Shown here piece by piece: positions 35,085 to 43,764 of a stretch of 64,000 nt of DNA. Numbering within the stretch: position 1 is the stretch's first letter; each line of letters opens with the position of its first letter. Source of the stretch: JAAYJT01 sp037446395 (GTDB lineage Bacteria; Bacteroidota; Bacteroidia; Bacteroidales; JAAYJT01); assembly GCA_037446395.1 (NCBI GenBank), contig JBBIIP010000013.1:1-64000 (forward strand), given 5' to 3'. Both the position numbers and the translations under genes were made by a program. The notes under the pieces were generated by a model. That model was not told the origin of the DNA and did no database searches. It was given only the letters and a program-made list of their open reading frames with translations.

Positions 35085-35791
35085 GGATGCGAATGTGTGT
35101 CATTGTTAGCAGTATATACAGCCTTGAAATACTCGCTTTCAGTACCTTCTCCTGAATCCATCCCCAATTCAACAGCCTTTATCTTCGAATATTTTTCAAT
35201 ATCATTGTATCGTTTCATTCCTCCGGTAATTTCAAAAATACGTTTGATTTCTTCGAGGTCTTGATCTGCGATTTTTCGAAGTGCTCCCGGGCCATCGGCC
35301 TGGAAATTGGCTCCCATTTTTTCCATGATGGGCTCCAAACGGTTATATTCCCACTCCCAAACGGGTCCCTGCTCAGGATGCAGGGCGGGCACCACCGATT
35401 GCGGTTGAACACAGTAGCCGAATTTGAGGATATTCTCCCCGATGGTTCTTTTGATTGCTAGCTGCTGGCGGCCTTTTTCTGATTCGGTAAAATAACCCAG
35501 GTCCTGCGATAATGATCGTAAGGCAATCACAAGCAGCCCGGGTGCGTTTCCTCTTGGGCAGCGTGTTTTACACGACATGCACTCGCCACAATACCATATC
35601 GTTTCGCTTTTCAGCAACTCCTCAATTTTTTTATCATCCTGTGTTTGAACGATGATGGCGATTACCCTGGGGTCGTAGTTATAGAAAGTGGCGGCAGGGC
35701 AAATGGCTGTGCAGGTGCCGCAATGGATGCAGGCTTTCAGGCTTTCAACAAATCTAACATCCTGATTCAGTTGATCGTAGAGTTGTCCCAT
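35081..35791 (-). CDS. HdrC-like 4Fe-4S dicluster protein (long)
   Basis: 236 residues. Two [4Fe-4S] motifs are Cys21/24/27/31 (CIHCGTCTAIC) and Cys68/71/74/78 (CGECMSCKTRC). The C-terminal ~130 residues are an extra helical region without cysteine motifs, perhaps for docking. It is the first gene of the Hdr-like set and overlaps the HdrB-like gene by ATGA at 35081-35084. A TAnnTTTG box at 35877-35884 on the minus strand is its likely promoter. Confidence 0.82.
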   Translation of the reverse strand: MGQLYDQLNQDVRFVESLKACIHCGTCTAICPAATFYNYDPRVIAIIVQTQDDKKIEELLKSETIWYCGECMSCKTRCPRGNAPGLLVIALRSLSQDLGYFTESEKGRQQLAIKRTIGENILKFGYCVQPQSVVPALHPEQGPVWEWEYNRLEPIMEKMGANFQADGPGALRKIADQDLEEIKRIFEITGGMKRYNDIEKYSKIKAVELGMDSGEGTESEYFKAVYTANNDTHSHP

Positions 35792-35876
35792 TTGTCAGAT
35801 TATTCGTTACAAGAAGATGTGGCAAGGTAATACAAGTCATTTTCAAAGTTGCAGTCCTTGATTAGATTAATCGGCA

Positions 35877-35884
35877 CAAATATA
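35877..35884 (-). promoter_or_regulatory. -7 promoter box of the Hdr-like operon
   Basis: On the minus strand TATATTTG matches TAnnTTTG and lies about 86 bases before the ATG at 35791. The upstream TTTG is only 14 bases away, shorter than the usual 19-20, so the -33 element is doubtful. Confidence 0.45.
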
Positions 35885-35980
35885 GTCGTATTACTATTCA
35901 AAAAAAATAGATTTCTGCAGGAGGCACCTGCTAAGTATCTGGAAATTTAGAATTCAAGTATTCAGAAAACGGATTAAATC

Positions 35981-36493
35981 TTGCGATCCGAGTTCTATCG
36001 AAATAATGTAACTTTTACTTGTGGAATGAAAGCCTCAAGCAACTCACGCCCCATTGGTACGTTGGCAATTACTGCAAGTGCTGGATGGCACCTACCTGTA
36101 ACAGGCAAATGGATGAATTTCCTTGACATAGCCGGTTTTGTATTTCAGGACATAATTTATTTGAGAGCGTTGATCCTTTTAATCAAAGGCTATATACTTG
36201 ATTTATTGCCCGGGGGTTTTGCCATGCCGGTAAGGATTCCTTGGTTTTTTTATTACTTGCGATCTAGCAATTATCCCGTCATGTTTTTTGTTTAATGCAG
36301 CAATGGTATCAGGAGAAGCGCTGATGAAAGAATCCAGCCGTGGATAAGTGCGGGTTTTCTTAACCTGAAATCACCCTATAAATTCACTGGAATAATAATA
36401 CTGATTCTTCTGGTGTTTTTATTTCATTGCCATGATTTTAAGAGCGACAGCAAACACACTATTATCAAAGTAGTTGATTATCAGAATGGATAA
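35981..36493 (+). other. Low-confidence open frame with one in-frame stop inside the 708-base gap
   Basis: The gap 35792-36499 separates the Hdr-like operon from wtpA. One plus-strand frame is open from 35981 with a single stop at 36293-36295 and continues to 36493. Both halves have hydrophobic stretches (IIYLRALILLIKGYILDLLP, then FTGIIILILLVFLFH). No family was recognised, no promoter is seen, and it faces two minus-strand operons. It may be a broken membrane gene or chance; I do not call it as a gene. Confidence 0.2.
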
Positions 36494-36499
36494 TCAAAG

Positions 36500-37486
36500 T
36501 CAATTCTGATGCACTGAATTGTGCACCCAAAACTTAAGGGCATCCGGTATTTTTTGAGGATTATTGACAAAAAGCGGCTTAACTGCAGGCTGGCCGCATT
36601 CCTCCATAATCTTCCCTCCCTTTTCAGGATCGAGCAGGAAAGCGACAAACTTTTGTGCAGGCTCCTGATTTTTTGCATTTAGCGGGATGGTGACAGCATA
36701 AATCATGGGCTCTCCGCGAACGGTCATTTTTTCGCCGGGGCTGAGTCCTCTGAGGTATAGGAAGGCCTGGCTGTAGTGTTCTTCAAGCGCAGGATTACCC
36801 AAATTGATACTGTCGGGAAGGGAAATAAATTTGAGTCCATGCTGCATGGCGACACTACGATAGATGAAGATATAATCAACCGTGCCGGTTTCGAGCAATG
36901 CCAGCAAATCCACTTCTTTGGGGCGAACAAAGCGATCGTCTTTTTTAATAAGCAGGCTACTAAGCCCAGGTCGTTGATAATAAAGTTCGGCCAATTGCCA
37001 CATCAGCAAGCTTCGATATCCGCATGGGTCGGCATTGGGGTCGGAGCGGCCATAACGCACAGTGGGCCGAAGTAAAATTTCGTGCCAGTTTTCTGATCGG
37101 ATTTCTTTAGAGAAAGCCGATTTTTCTGAAAATGCGACCGCCAACTCATTTCTGGCGAATGCAATATACCAATTTGCATAATCAGGAAAAAGTAGTTGTT
37201 CAATGATTTTATAATCAGCAGAAGCAAAGACGTCGCAACTGCGCTTGAGCTCGGTCAATTTACGCGCCCCTGCAAGACTACCGCTGCTTTCGGCAAGCAC
37301 TTTCACGTACGGATATTCCTTGTTGAAAGCTTTGATTATTTTCTCGAACGGGTAGGAGAGGCTTCCGGCATGGAAGATTGTGATTGTGCCTGACCCCACT
37401 GGTTTCCTTTTGGGACCACAAGACATAAGGACGACGATTGAGAAAAAAAATAAAAACCGAATCACATTCAATGGGCTTGCAATCAT
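36500..37486 (-). CDS. WtpA-like tungstate/molybdate-binding lipoprotein
   Basis: 328 residues. A hydrophobic signal with lipobox VLMSC (Cys23) marks a lipoprotein. The mature part opens with ITIFHAGSLSYPFEKI, the oxyanion-loop start typical of ModA/WtpA binding proteins, followed by SSGSLAGARKL. It also keeps VRYGRSDPNADPCGYRSL, a hallmark of WtpA-type proteins in which acidic residues complete the metal coordination. It should bind tungstate or molybdate for import. It lies 65 bases after the tungsten-type oxidoreductase gene on the same strand, so it probably belongs to its operon. No permease or ATPase gene (wtpB, wtpC) is found in the window. Confidence 0.82.
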   Translation of the reverse strand: MIASPLNVIRFLFFFSIVVLMSCGPKRKPVGSGTITIFHAGSLSYPFEKIIKAFNKEYPYVKVLAESSGSLAGARKLTELKRSCDVFASADYKIIEQLLFPDYANWYIAFARNELAVAFSEKSAFSKEIRSENWHEILLRPTVRYGRSDPNADPCGYRSLLMWQLAELYYQRPGLSSLLIKKDDRFVRPKEVDLLALLETGTVDYIFIYRSVAMQHGLKFISLPDSINLGNPALEEHYSQAFLYLRGLSPGEKMTVRGEPMIYAVTIPLNAKNQEPAQKFVAFLLDPEKGGKIMEECGQPAVKPLFVNNPQKIPDALKFWVHNSVHQN

Positions 37487-37551
37487 AGTTTTGCCATGGT
37501 GATCATATAAACTACTCTAAACAATGGTTTGAGTAGGAAGACCAAAAAACG

Positions 37552-39705
37552 TTATTGAAGATCTTTTACAATCTCAATCACCTCTGGCAGATCCATGCCA
37601 ATTCTCTTCAAGTGTTCAATAGTTGGGATTCCATTTTTGGTCCAGCCGCGGCGTTCATAAACCGCATCGAGCAATTTCTCATATCGTTCTTCGCGATACC
37701 TGCGTGTGGCTGCCATTTTTTCCTGCAGGTTCATTTCTGCCGGGTTCAGCCCCATGAGTTCGATGAGTTGCTTGTCATAGCGTTCCTGGCGACTCAGATA
37801 TTCCTCTTCGGTTACCGGGCCTGCCGCGCGATAGGGTTGGGCATCATGTTTGCGTAACCCATAACCCCGGCGGATATTGAAAACACGCTGGAAGTTGTAA
37901 ACCCGCTCGCTTTGGCGTATCATTTCGTGTTTGTCGAATTCCTTACCTGTAACGGCTTTGTAGATTGTTACATAATTGTCAACATGCTCAGGTACTTTGG
38001 CGGGCTCATCGCTCAGTGCATTGGTTTCGGGCTCCACATCGTTCCACGGGAGTTTACACAGTCCTTGAAGTCCGAACCAAGTTCGGAACATGGGAAAATA
38101 GTGTAGCGCTTCGGCTTTGTTTTCGAAAGTCGGAATCTGGTTGTTTACCATATCCATAAAAATAAGCCAGGCTTCGTCGTGTTGAGGGCCTTTGTTAGTC
38201 ATTGCATAGCCCCCCTGCTGGGCCAAAGATTCTTTAGAAATATACTGCGAATATTCCAGCCCTTTGTTTTCCATGGCAATATCGAAAAGGAAATTAGGGT
38301 CGCCCCAGCCTTTTTCGATAAACATTTCTTTGAGTTTGCGAACACCTAGACCGGCCATTTTTCCGAACCCTTCGCCGCGTGCCAGCTGATGTAGCAATTC
38401 CATGGCTCCGTCGGCATTGCCAAAGTTAAGTTTCAGACCTCCGGTTCTTTCTTCGTTGAGAACACCGGCTTCGTAACACTCCATAAGAAAACCGAGAATA
38501 GTTCCCCAGGATATTGTGCAAATGCCATAAGTGTCGCAATAGAAATTTGCTTCGATTGTGAAGTCGGGATTAAAGATTCCCGCACAGGATCCCAACGAAG
38601 CGGCGGTTTCGTATTCAGGGCCATCCACGAGCACAACTTCATCTTTGTATGGGCCGGTTCTTATCGTATAATTATCAATACCTTTTGTACAGGACATATT
38701 GCACCCGATCCAGCATCCATCGGGAACACCCTGCGTGAATCTTTCTTTGTAAACATTTGAGTGAACTTTTGAGGCATCGGTGTGGCTACCAAACTTGAAG
38801 TTGTTTGTTGGCAGCAAATCATAATCATTCATAATATTTGTGAGGTGGGCAGTGCCTTTTGAACGCATTTCGGCCTGGCTGTCGTCGAGTTCGCGCATCT
38901 CGCGGTTGAACCGCCGCCCGCGCTCCATGATAGCCTCCAAATCAATCACACCGTTAAGGTTTCCTTTCACTCCATTGATCTTGGCAACCAATGCTTTCAC
39001 TTTTTTATTGCGCAGCACCGTGCCGATTCCACCTCGTCCGGCTTGCTTTAGCCGCACTTTTTTGCGTTTCACATCATAGAAAGAAAAGTTCAGCATTCCG
39101 ATGAGGCTCGTTTCGGCTGCACTCCCGGTCGAAACGACTGAAATGTTTTTTTTATCTTTCTCATCAGCAGCAAAAATTTCGGTCAGGGTTTCAGCCAGGT
39201 GGTGGCTGTCAACCAAAGTATAGGGCGCTTCGTAGATTTCAACCACTTCGCGTGTTTCGTCGATCAGCACAATCACGTCCTTGTTGCTTTTGCCTTGAAG
39301 TTCGAGCGAGTCGAAGCCGGAAAATTTCAAAAATGGGCCAAAATAGCCGCCTACATTGCTGTCAATCACAATATCTGTTTGTGGCGAGATGGTCACCACC
39401 AGCGATTTTCCGGTTCCGGAGTATTGTGTTATCCCACAAATGGGCCCGGTATTGATTACAATTTCGTTTTCCGGATCGTTCCATTTGGTATCGGGTTTGG
39501 TTGCGTCCCATAACAGCTTCAATCCAAAGCCTTTGCCTCCGGTGAATGTTTCTTTCATTAAATCCGAAACTGGTTTTTCACAGATTTCACGGTTCGAGAG
39601 GTTTATATACAGGGTGCGGTTGTTGTAACCTTTTTGGATCGGGGCCCATGTATATTTGTATTGCTTAAGAAGTTTGTGGCTGTTTTTGATTTCTTCTGTA
39701 TTCAT
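37552..39705 (-). CDS. Aldehyde:ferredoxin oxidoreductase family protein (tungsten enzyme)
   Basis: 717 residues, longer than the classical archaeal enzymes (about 605). The family oxidises aldehydes to acids, or the reverse, with a tungsten bis-pterin cofactor and one [4Fe-4S] cluster. FTGGKGFGLKLLWD (about 54-67) is the pterin-binding start, and AGRGGIGTVLRNK is the conserved second stretch. Three cluster cysteines are at 331, 335 and 339 (DGCWIGCNMSC), a Cx3Cx3C spacing where Pyrococcus AOR has Cx2Cx3C. A fourth candidate is in GLQGLCKLPW. An N-terminal extension of about 25 residues and a charged C-terminus are unusual. Followed by the WtpA-like gene and near the Hdr-like cluster. BamB-like and other AOR subfamilies remain possible. 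Confidence 0.88.
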   Translation of the reverse strand: MNTEEIKNSHKLLKQYKYTWAPIQKGYNNRTLYINLSNREICEKPVSDLMKETFTGGKGFGLKLLWDATKPDTKWNDPENEIVINTGPICGITQYSGTGKSLVVTISPQTDIVIDSNVGGYFGPFLKFSGFDSLELQGKSNKDVIVLIDETREVVEIYEAPYTLVDSHHLAETLTEIFAADEKDKKNISVVSTGSAAETSLIGMLNFSFYDVKRKKVRLKQAGRGGIGTVLRNKKVKALVAKINGVKGNLNGVIDLEAIMERGRRFNREMRELDDSQAEMRSKGTAHLTNIMNDYDLLPTNNFKFGSHTDASKVHSNVYKERFTQGVPDGCWIGCNMSCTKGIDNYTIRTGPYKDEVVLVDGPEYETAASLGSCAGIFNPDFTIEANFYCDTYGICTISWGTILGFLMECYEAGVLNEERTGGLKLNFGNADGAMELLHQLARGEGFGKMAGLGVRKLKEMFIEKGWGDPNFLFDIAMENKGLEYSQYISKESLAQQGGYAMTNKGPQHDEAWLIFMDMVNNQIPTFENKAEALHYFPMFRTWFGLQGLCKLPWNDVEPETNALSDEPAKVPEHVDNYVTIYKAVTGKEFDKHEMIRQSERVYNFQRVFNIRRGYGLRKHDAQPYRAAGPVTEEEYLSRQERYDKQLIELMGLNPAEMNLQEKMAATRRYREERYEKLLDAVYERRGWTKNGIPTIEHLKRIGMDLPEVIEIVKDLQ

Positions 39706-39733
39706 GGAAATGGTGATTGTGTTGTTTTATCAT

Positions 39734-39755
39734 TGTGAAAAGATTCACAAAAGTA
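39734..39755 (-). promoter_or_regulatory. AOR promoter with an overlapping CRP/FNR-type palindrome
   Basis: The minus strand has TACTTTTG (39748-39755), a full TAnnTTTG box. Over the expected transcription start lies TGTGA-AAAGAT-TCACA (39734-39749), a perfect match to the CRP half-site pattern TGTGA-N6-TCACA and part of a 7-bp inverted repeat (39733-39750). At this position a bound regulator would block the oxidoreductase promoter; it could also act on the divergent gene at 39884. Confidence 0.5.
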
Positions 39756-39883
39756 GAAAGATTTTTCGACCATACAGGGGTTTGCTTTTTGCGAAATTCT
39801 ATCTCAAATATTTTTTCTGAGATTAGATTGACAAAACAAGCGAAGTTGTTGTAATTTTACTCAATAATTTAAAACTTCCTGAC

Positions 39884-40378
39884 ATGAATGAGAACCAAAA
39901 AGCCAGCGACATCTGTTGCCCTGAATTTAACCCCGTTCTATATGAAGGCAAAACCCATGTGTGGGAGAACAAGCTGTTTGTTATGGATTCTATTCCGGCA
40001 TTCTTTCACATGCCGCTACCCAACAAGATAGACAAAATGATGGGCAGAATGATTGACCAAATTCGTACTGCCAATGCAGAACCTCCGGTGGACGATTTTC
40101 TTGTTCTCACTAAAGACTGTTCGTTGTGGCGATCCGATTTCTATTTTACGGTTACAAAAGAAATTCCCGAAGCAAAAAATGCTCGAATCAGTGGAACTTT
40201 TATCAGTAAGGTTTACGATGGGCCGTACCGCGAAATCCCGAAATACCTTAAACAGGCCAGGCAAGCCGTTGAAGTTTTAGGGCATAAGGCTGGAGATTTC
40301 TATATCTACTACACCACTTGCCCAAAATGTGCAAAAAAGTACGGCCATAACTACATGGTGGTTTTTGTCGCGATTTAA
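39884..40378 (+). CDS. GyrI-like conserved protein with cysteine motifs at both ends
   Basis: 164 residues. The opening DICCPEFNPVLYEGKTHVWE and the ending TCPKCAKKYGHNYMVV are conserved in a family I recall as annotated GyrI-like or hydrolase-like, seen in bacteria and archaea. The middle has WRSDFYFTVTKEIPEAKNA and FISKVYDGPYREIPKY, compatible with the SHS2/GyrI fold that binds small molecules. The CC and CxxC pairs could bind metal. It diverges from the oxidoreductase gene and shares the 178-base promoter region. Function unknown; no catalytic role is claimed. Confidence 0.6.
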   Translation: MNENQKASDICCPEFNPVLYEGKTHVWENKLFVMDSIPAFFHMPLPNKIDKMMGRMIDQIRTANAEPPVDDFLVLTKDCSLWRSDFYFTVTKEIPEAKNARISGTFISKVYDGPYREIPKYLKQARQAVEVLGHKAGDFYIYYTTCPKCAKKYGHNYMVVFVAI

Positions 40379-40480
40379 TTCTTCGTTAACTTTTTTATAG
40401 AATTCAATTGCTTGGATTTTTATCTGCACGGTGAGGAGAGGAACCCAACCATGCGTTTCTATGTGAAGTAATTAAGTAAG

Positions 40481-41512
40481 ATGCCACTCAGAAAATCATC
40501 TGAAATAGCAAATACACCCTGTACGGTTCGGCTTGGTGTTGAGGCCATGAAAGCGAAATCAGCGATGAACCAATACGGCCGCAAGGGAATCCCCTTTCTG
40601 TTCGTACTCGATTTTCTGATGCAGCGTCCGGTTGTGATTCCTCATAACCAGGTAGACAACACAAAGCTGCTTTTCGACATACACGGTATTAATAATTTTC
40701 AAACTCCTGAATTTGAAATTACCCGTCCCGTTCTTTTTAGAAAAAATCCGTCAACATTCGAATACTACAAATCGGCATTCGACCTTGTCAAGGCCAATCT
40801 GATGGTTGGAAATTCCTACTTGCTCAACCTCACAATGCCCACCGCCATCGAAACCAACCTTACTCTCAAGGAAATTTTTTATAGAAGTGAGGCACCCTTC
40901 CGGTTGTGGTTTCAGGATCGTTTTGTCGTATTCTCACCCGAAATGTTTGTCAAAATTTCTGATCACCGCATCGAATCACACCCGATGAAAGGAACCATTG
41001 ATGCAGCATTGCCGGATGCAGGATTCAAACTTCTTTCTGACCCTAAAGAAACAGCTGAACACAGCACTATTGTAGACCTGATTCGCAACGACCTGAGCCG
41101 GATTGCACAACATGTCAGGGTCGAACGGTTTAGGTATATCACAGAAATTCAAACACAGAACAAGAAACTATTACAGGCAAGCTCTTGCATTGCAGGGGAC
41201 TTGGAAAGCAACTATTGTGATAAGATTGGCGATATCATTTTCAGCCTTCTTCCGGCAGGTAGCATCAGTGGGGCGCCCAAGAAAAAAACAGTAGAAATCA
41301 TTCTCGAAGCCGAAAAATATGACCGCGGCTACTACACCGGAGTTTTTGGTTATTTTGATGGCCAAAACCTTGATAGTGGCGTGATGATCAGGTTTATCGA
41401 AAATATCACCGGGCAGCTGTGGTACAAAAGTGGAGGTGGAATCACGGTGAATAGTAATTGCGAAAGCGAATACCAGGAAATGATAGACAAAGTATATGTG
41501 CCTTTTGTTTGA
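40481..41512 (+). CDS. pabB: Aminodeoxychorismate synthase component I
   Basis: Converts chorismate with ammonia from PabA into 4-amino-4-deoxychorismate for folate synthesis. 343 residues, the short form with little of the N-terminal tryptophan-binding half. The chorismate-binding core shows SHPMKGTIDA, VDLIRNDLSRIAQHV, AGSISGAPKKKTVEII and GYYTGVFGYFDG, and the lysine of the KKK-T motif fits PabB. Anthranilate synthase TrpE is less likely because of the adjacent pabC-like gene, which overlaps by 17 bases. The glutaminase partner pabA lies convergent at 43765-44346. Confidence 0.9.
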   Translation: MPLRKSSEIANTPCTVRLGVEAMKAKSAMNQYGRKGIPFLFVLDFLMQRPVVIPHNQVDNTKLLFDIHGINNFQTPEFEITRPVLFRKNPSTFEYYKSAFDLVKANLMVGNSYLLNLTMPTAIETNLTLKEIFYRSEAPFRLWFQDRFVVFSPEMFVKISDHRIESHPMKGTIDAALPDAGFKLLSDPKETAEHSTIVDLIRNDLSRIAQHVRVERFRYITEIQTQNKKLLQASSCIAGDLESNYCDKIGDIIFSLLPAGSISGAPKKKTVEIILEAEKYDRGYYTGVFGYFDGQNLDSGVMIRFIENITGQLWYKSGGGITVNSNCESEYQEMIDKVYVPFV

Positions 41513-42164
41513 AACCATCAGGATTGAAAATGGCAAGCCGGTTAATCTGTTTTGGCATCAGTGCAGGATGGATCAAACCTGCCGGCAGCTGTTTGGTGAA
41601 AATGCGACATTTAACCTGGGTAAGGAACTTAGGATTCCTCTATCAGCTAAAAAAACGGTCCATAAATGCCGCATCACCTATGATCGCCATATTTTAAATG
41701 TCGAATTTATCCCCTATCAGATGCCGATTATTCGCTCGCTCAAACTCGTTGAGGCAGGCCAACTGGATTATAGCCATAAGTTTCTTGACCGCAGTGCCAT
41801 CAACAAACTTTTCGAAAAACGCGGCGGCTGCGATGATGTAATCTTGGTAAAAAACGGCTTGATTTCGGACACAAGTTTTTGCAATGTGGTATTCGAAGCC
41901 GGGGAAAAGCTGGTAACGCCGACCGAGCCCTTATTGAAGGGGGTTCGCAGGGCTTCGTTAATAGCTGCCGGTGTTATTTCCGAAGCCCCTGTTCGGGTTG
42001 ATGCCCTTAGCGAATTCAAGCAATTGTTTTTAATAAATGCCATGATTGGCCTCGGGGATCTGCCTCCCATATCAATAAATAATATTTCTGTGGGCGATTA
42101 TCAAAATTCATCTAATTTTGAACCCGGGCTACTTTTAGCAAATCCACCTGAAACTCGAAACTGA
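41496..42164 (+). CDS. pabC: Aminotransferase class IV, probable aminodeoxychorismate lyase
   Basis: Likely releases pyruvate from 4-amino-4-deoxychorismate to give p-aminobenzoate. 222 residues, a PLP fold-type IV protein. The probable PLP lysine is Lys95 in SHKFLDRSAIN. The later part has CDDVILVKNGLISDTSFCN and TPTEPLLKGVRRASLI, typical of branched-chain aminotransferase/PabC relatives. The start ATG lies 17 bases inside pabB, which points to coupled translation and the same pathway. Substrate specificity is inferred from context. Confidence 0.82.
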   Translation: MCLLFETIRIENGKPVNLFWHQCRMDQTCRQLFGENATFNLGKELRIPLSAKKTVHKCRITYDRHILNVEFIPYQMPIIRSLKLVEAGQLDYSHKFLDRSAINKLFEKRGGCDDVILVKNGLISDTSFCNVVFEAGEKLVTPTEPLLKGVRRASLIAAGVISEAPVRVDALSEFKQLFLINAMIGLGDLPPISINNISVGDYQNSSNFEPGLLLANPPETRN

Positions 42165-42186
42165 ACCCCACTAAACTGAACCTGCC

Positions 42187-43695
42187 ATGCTCGATATTCA
42201 AAAAAAATTATCCAAAACATTTTTTGCCATTCTTGCCCTGCCTGCAACTGCGGTGGGATTTGCCCTTTCCACACAAATTGCTGCACTGAGCTGGATTTTA
42301 TCGAAAAAATACGGACTCGAAATCCATGAGGTTGCTTTCGTATGGCTTGCCGGCCCTGTTGCTGGTATTTTCGGACAGGTGATTGTTGGCCTGATCAGCG
42401 ATAATGTTTGGTTTATGGGCGGGCGCCGCCGGCCCTTTATCATAATCGGCGGAATTGTGAGCGCAATTGCGTTCCTTGCTCTTCCATACATTCAGGAGAT
42501 CTCGAAAATAACCGGGATAGCCGATATTACGATCATTGCATCTTTGATCGCACTTTTTCTCGATCTATCAGTGAATGTTACATTTAACCCTGCCCGTTCA
42601 ATTATCGCCGATTTGACTCCCGAAGGGAAAGCCCGAACCAAAGGATATGTGTGGATGCAGATCATTTCAGGCTTTTTTGGAGTGCTGGCTTATTTTCTCT
42701 CGATGGTTTTTGGCAATGAGGCGTTATTGTATATTGCCGCTGTTCTGGTATTGATAACTGCTGTTTTTCCCATTCTGCTGGTCGAGGAAGCCAGGAACCT
42801 GAATGCTGGTCAAACCATGACGCACGAAAAGTTTGGAGTTTGGCAGATCGTCAAAGAAATTTTTCCTCTTTATGGATTTCTGGTTTTCGGGGTATTCAGC
42901 GTGTTTAATCATTTTTTTGAGAGCCCTTCCTGGGTTCACAACCTCATCCTGATTTCGGCTTTGATTTATTCGGCGATAATTGGAGCAATCAGCATTTTCA
43001 GCGGATTAAAAAAACCATCAAACAGCAATGAATTTCACAAAATTATGCTCGCCCATGCTTTCACCTGGGTAGCTTTCCAAAGCATGTTTGTAATGTCGGG
43101 TTTTTTTATCGAAAAAAGAATACTCCCAAACAGTGAACTCTCGGGCATACTAGCCAATTGGTTTGCCGAGCAACTCACCGGGACTACTCAAACCGCAAAT
43201 GCATCTATCGGGAACATTGTTTCGCTAGGGTTTCTTATCCTGAATTTTGTGGGGGCTATCTTCCCGCTTGCTTTGCAAGCCATCGCCAAACGAATCGGCC
43301 GGGTTCGTACTTACATCTTTGCGCTTTCGTTTTCGGCCATAGGATATTTTTATATTGCCTTTCTGGGAAAATTTGAATTAGATTTTTATTTTGGAATGTT
43401 GTTGGCCGGAATTGGCTGGTCCGCGGTCATCTCAATCGTTTTTGCCATTATGAGCGAGCGGGTGAATCCACTGAAAATGGGACTTTTCATGGGTGTGTTC
43501 AATCTGGCGGTTGTTCTTCCGCAAATGATGAGCAACGGGGTGGCCAATGTGATCAAGCAAACCGGTAATTACCAGTTGCTTTATATTTTGTGCGGATTAT
43601 TCGTTACAACCTCTGTTATCTTCTGGATATTCGTGCGGGAACCCGAAGCCACCATCAGCTCCAAAGGAATAAAAATAGACAAGTCCGGTCATTAA
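42187..43695 (+). CDS. MFS transporter of the sucrose/maltose (GPH-SLC45-like) type
   Basis: 502 residues with about 12 membrane helices. The loop between helices 2 and 3 reads SDNVWFMGGRRRPFIIIGG, the GGRRRPF motif of sucrose/maltose-type MFS carriers. A second copy-like motif, KRIGRVRTYIFAL, follows in the other half. It should move a disaccharide or other glycoside with a cation across the inner membrane. It starts 22 bases after pabC on the same strand and could be co-transcribed, though no metabolic link is evident. A lipoprotein alpha-amylase is encoded 11 kb away. Confidence 0.8.
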   Translation: MLDIQKKLSKTFFAILALPATAVGFALSTQIAALSWILSKKYGLEIHEVAFVWLAGPVAGIFGQVIVGLISDNVWFMGGRRRPFIIIGGIVSAIAFLALPYIQEISKITGIADITIIASLIALFLDLSVNVTFNPARSIIADLTPEGKARTKGYVWMQIISGFFGVLAYFLSMVFGNEALLYIAAVLVLITAVFPILLVEEARNLNAGQTMTHEKFGVWQIVKEIFPLYGFLVFGVFSVFNHFFESPSWVHNLILISALIYSAIIGAISIFSGLKKPSNSNEFHKIMLAHAFTWVAFQSMFVMSGFFIEKRILPNSELSGILANWFAEQLTGTTQTANASIGNIVSLGFLILNFVGAIFPLALQAIAKRIGRVRTYIFALSFSAIGYFYIAFLGKFELDFYFGMLLAGIGWSAVISIVFAIMSERVNPLKMGLFMGVFNLAVVLPQMMSNGVANVIKQTGNYQLLYILCGLFVTTSVIFWIFVREPEATISSKGIKIDKSGH

Positions 43696-43764
43696 TTGCT
43701 TCAGGGTAGGAGCTTGAGGCGATTATCGGAGCCGCCGGGAGATAAACCAAATTTTATGCGTTTG

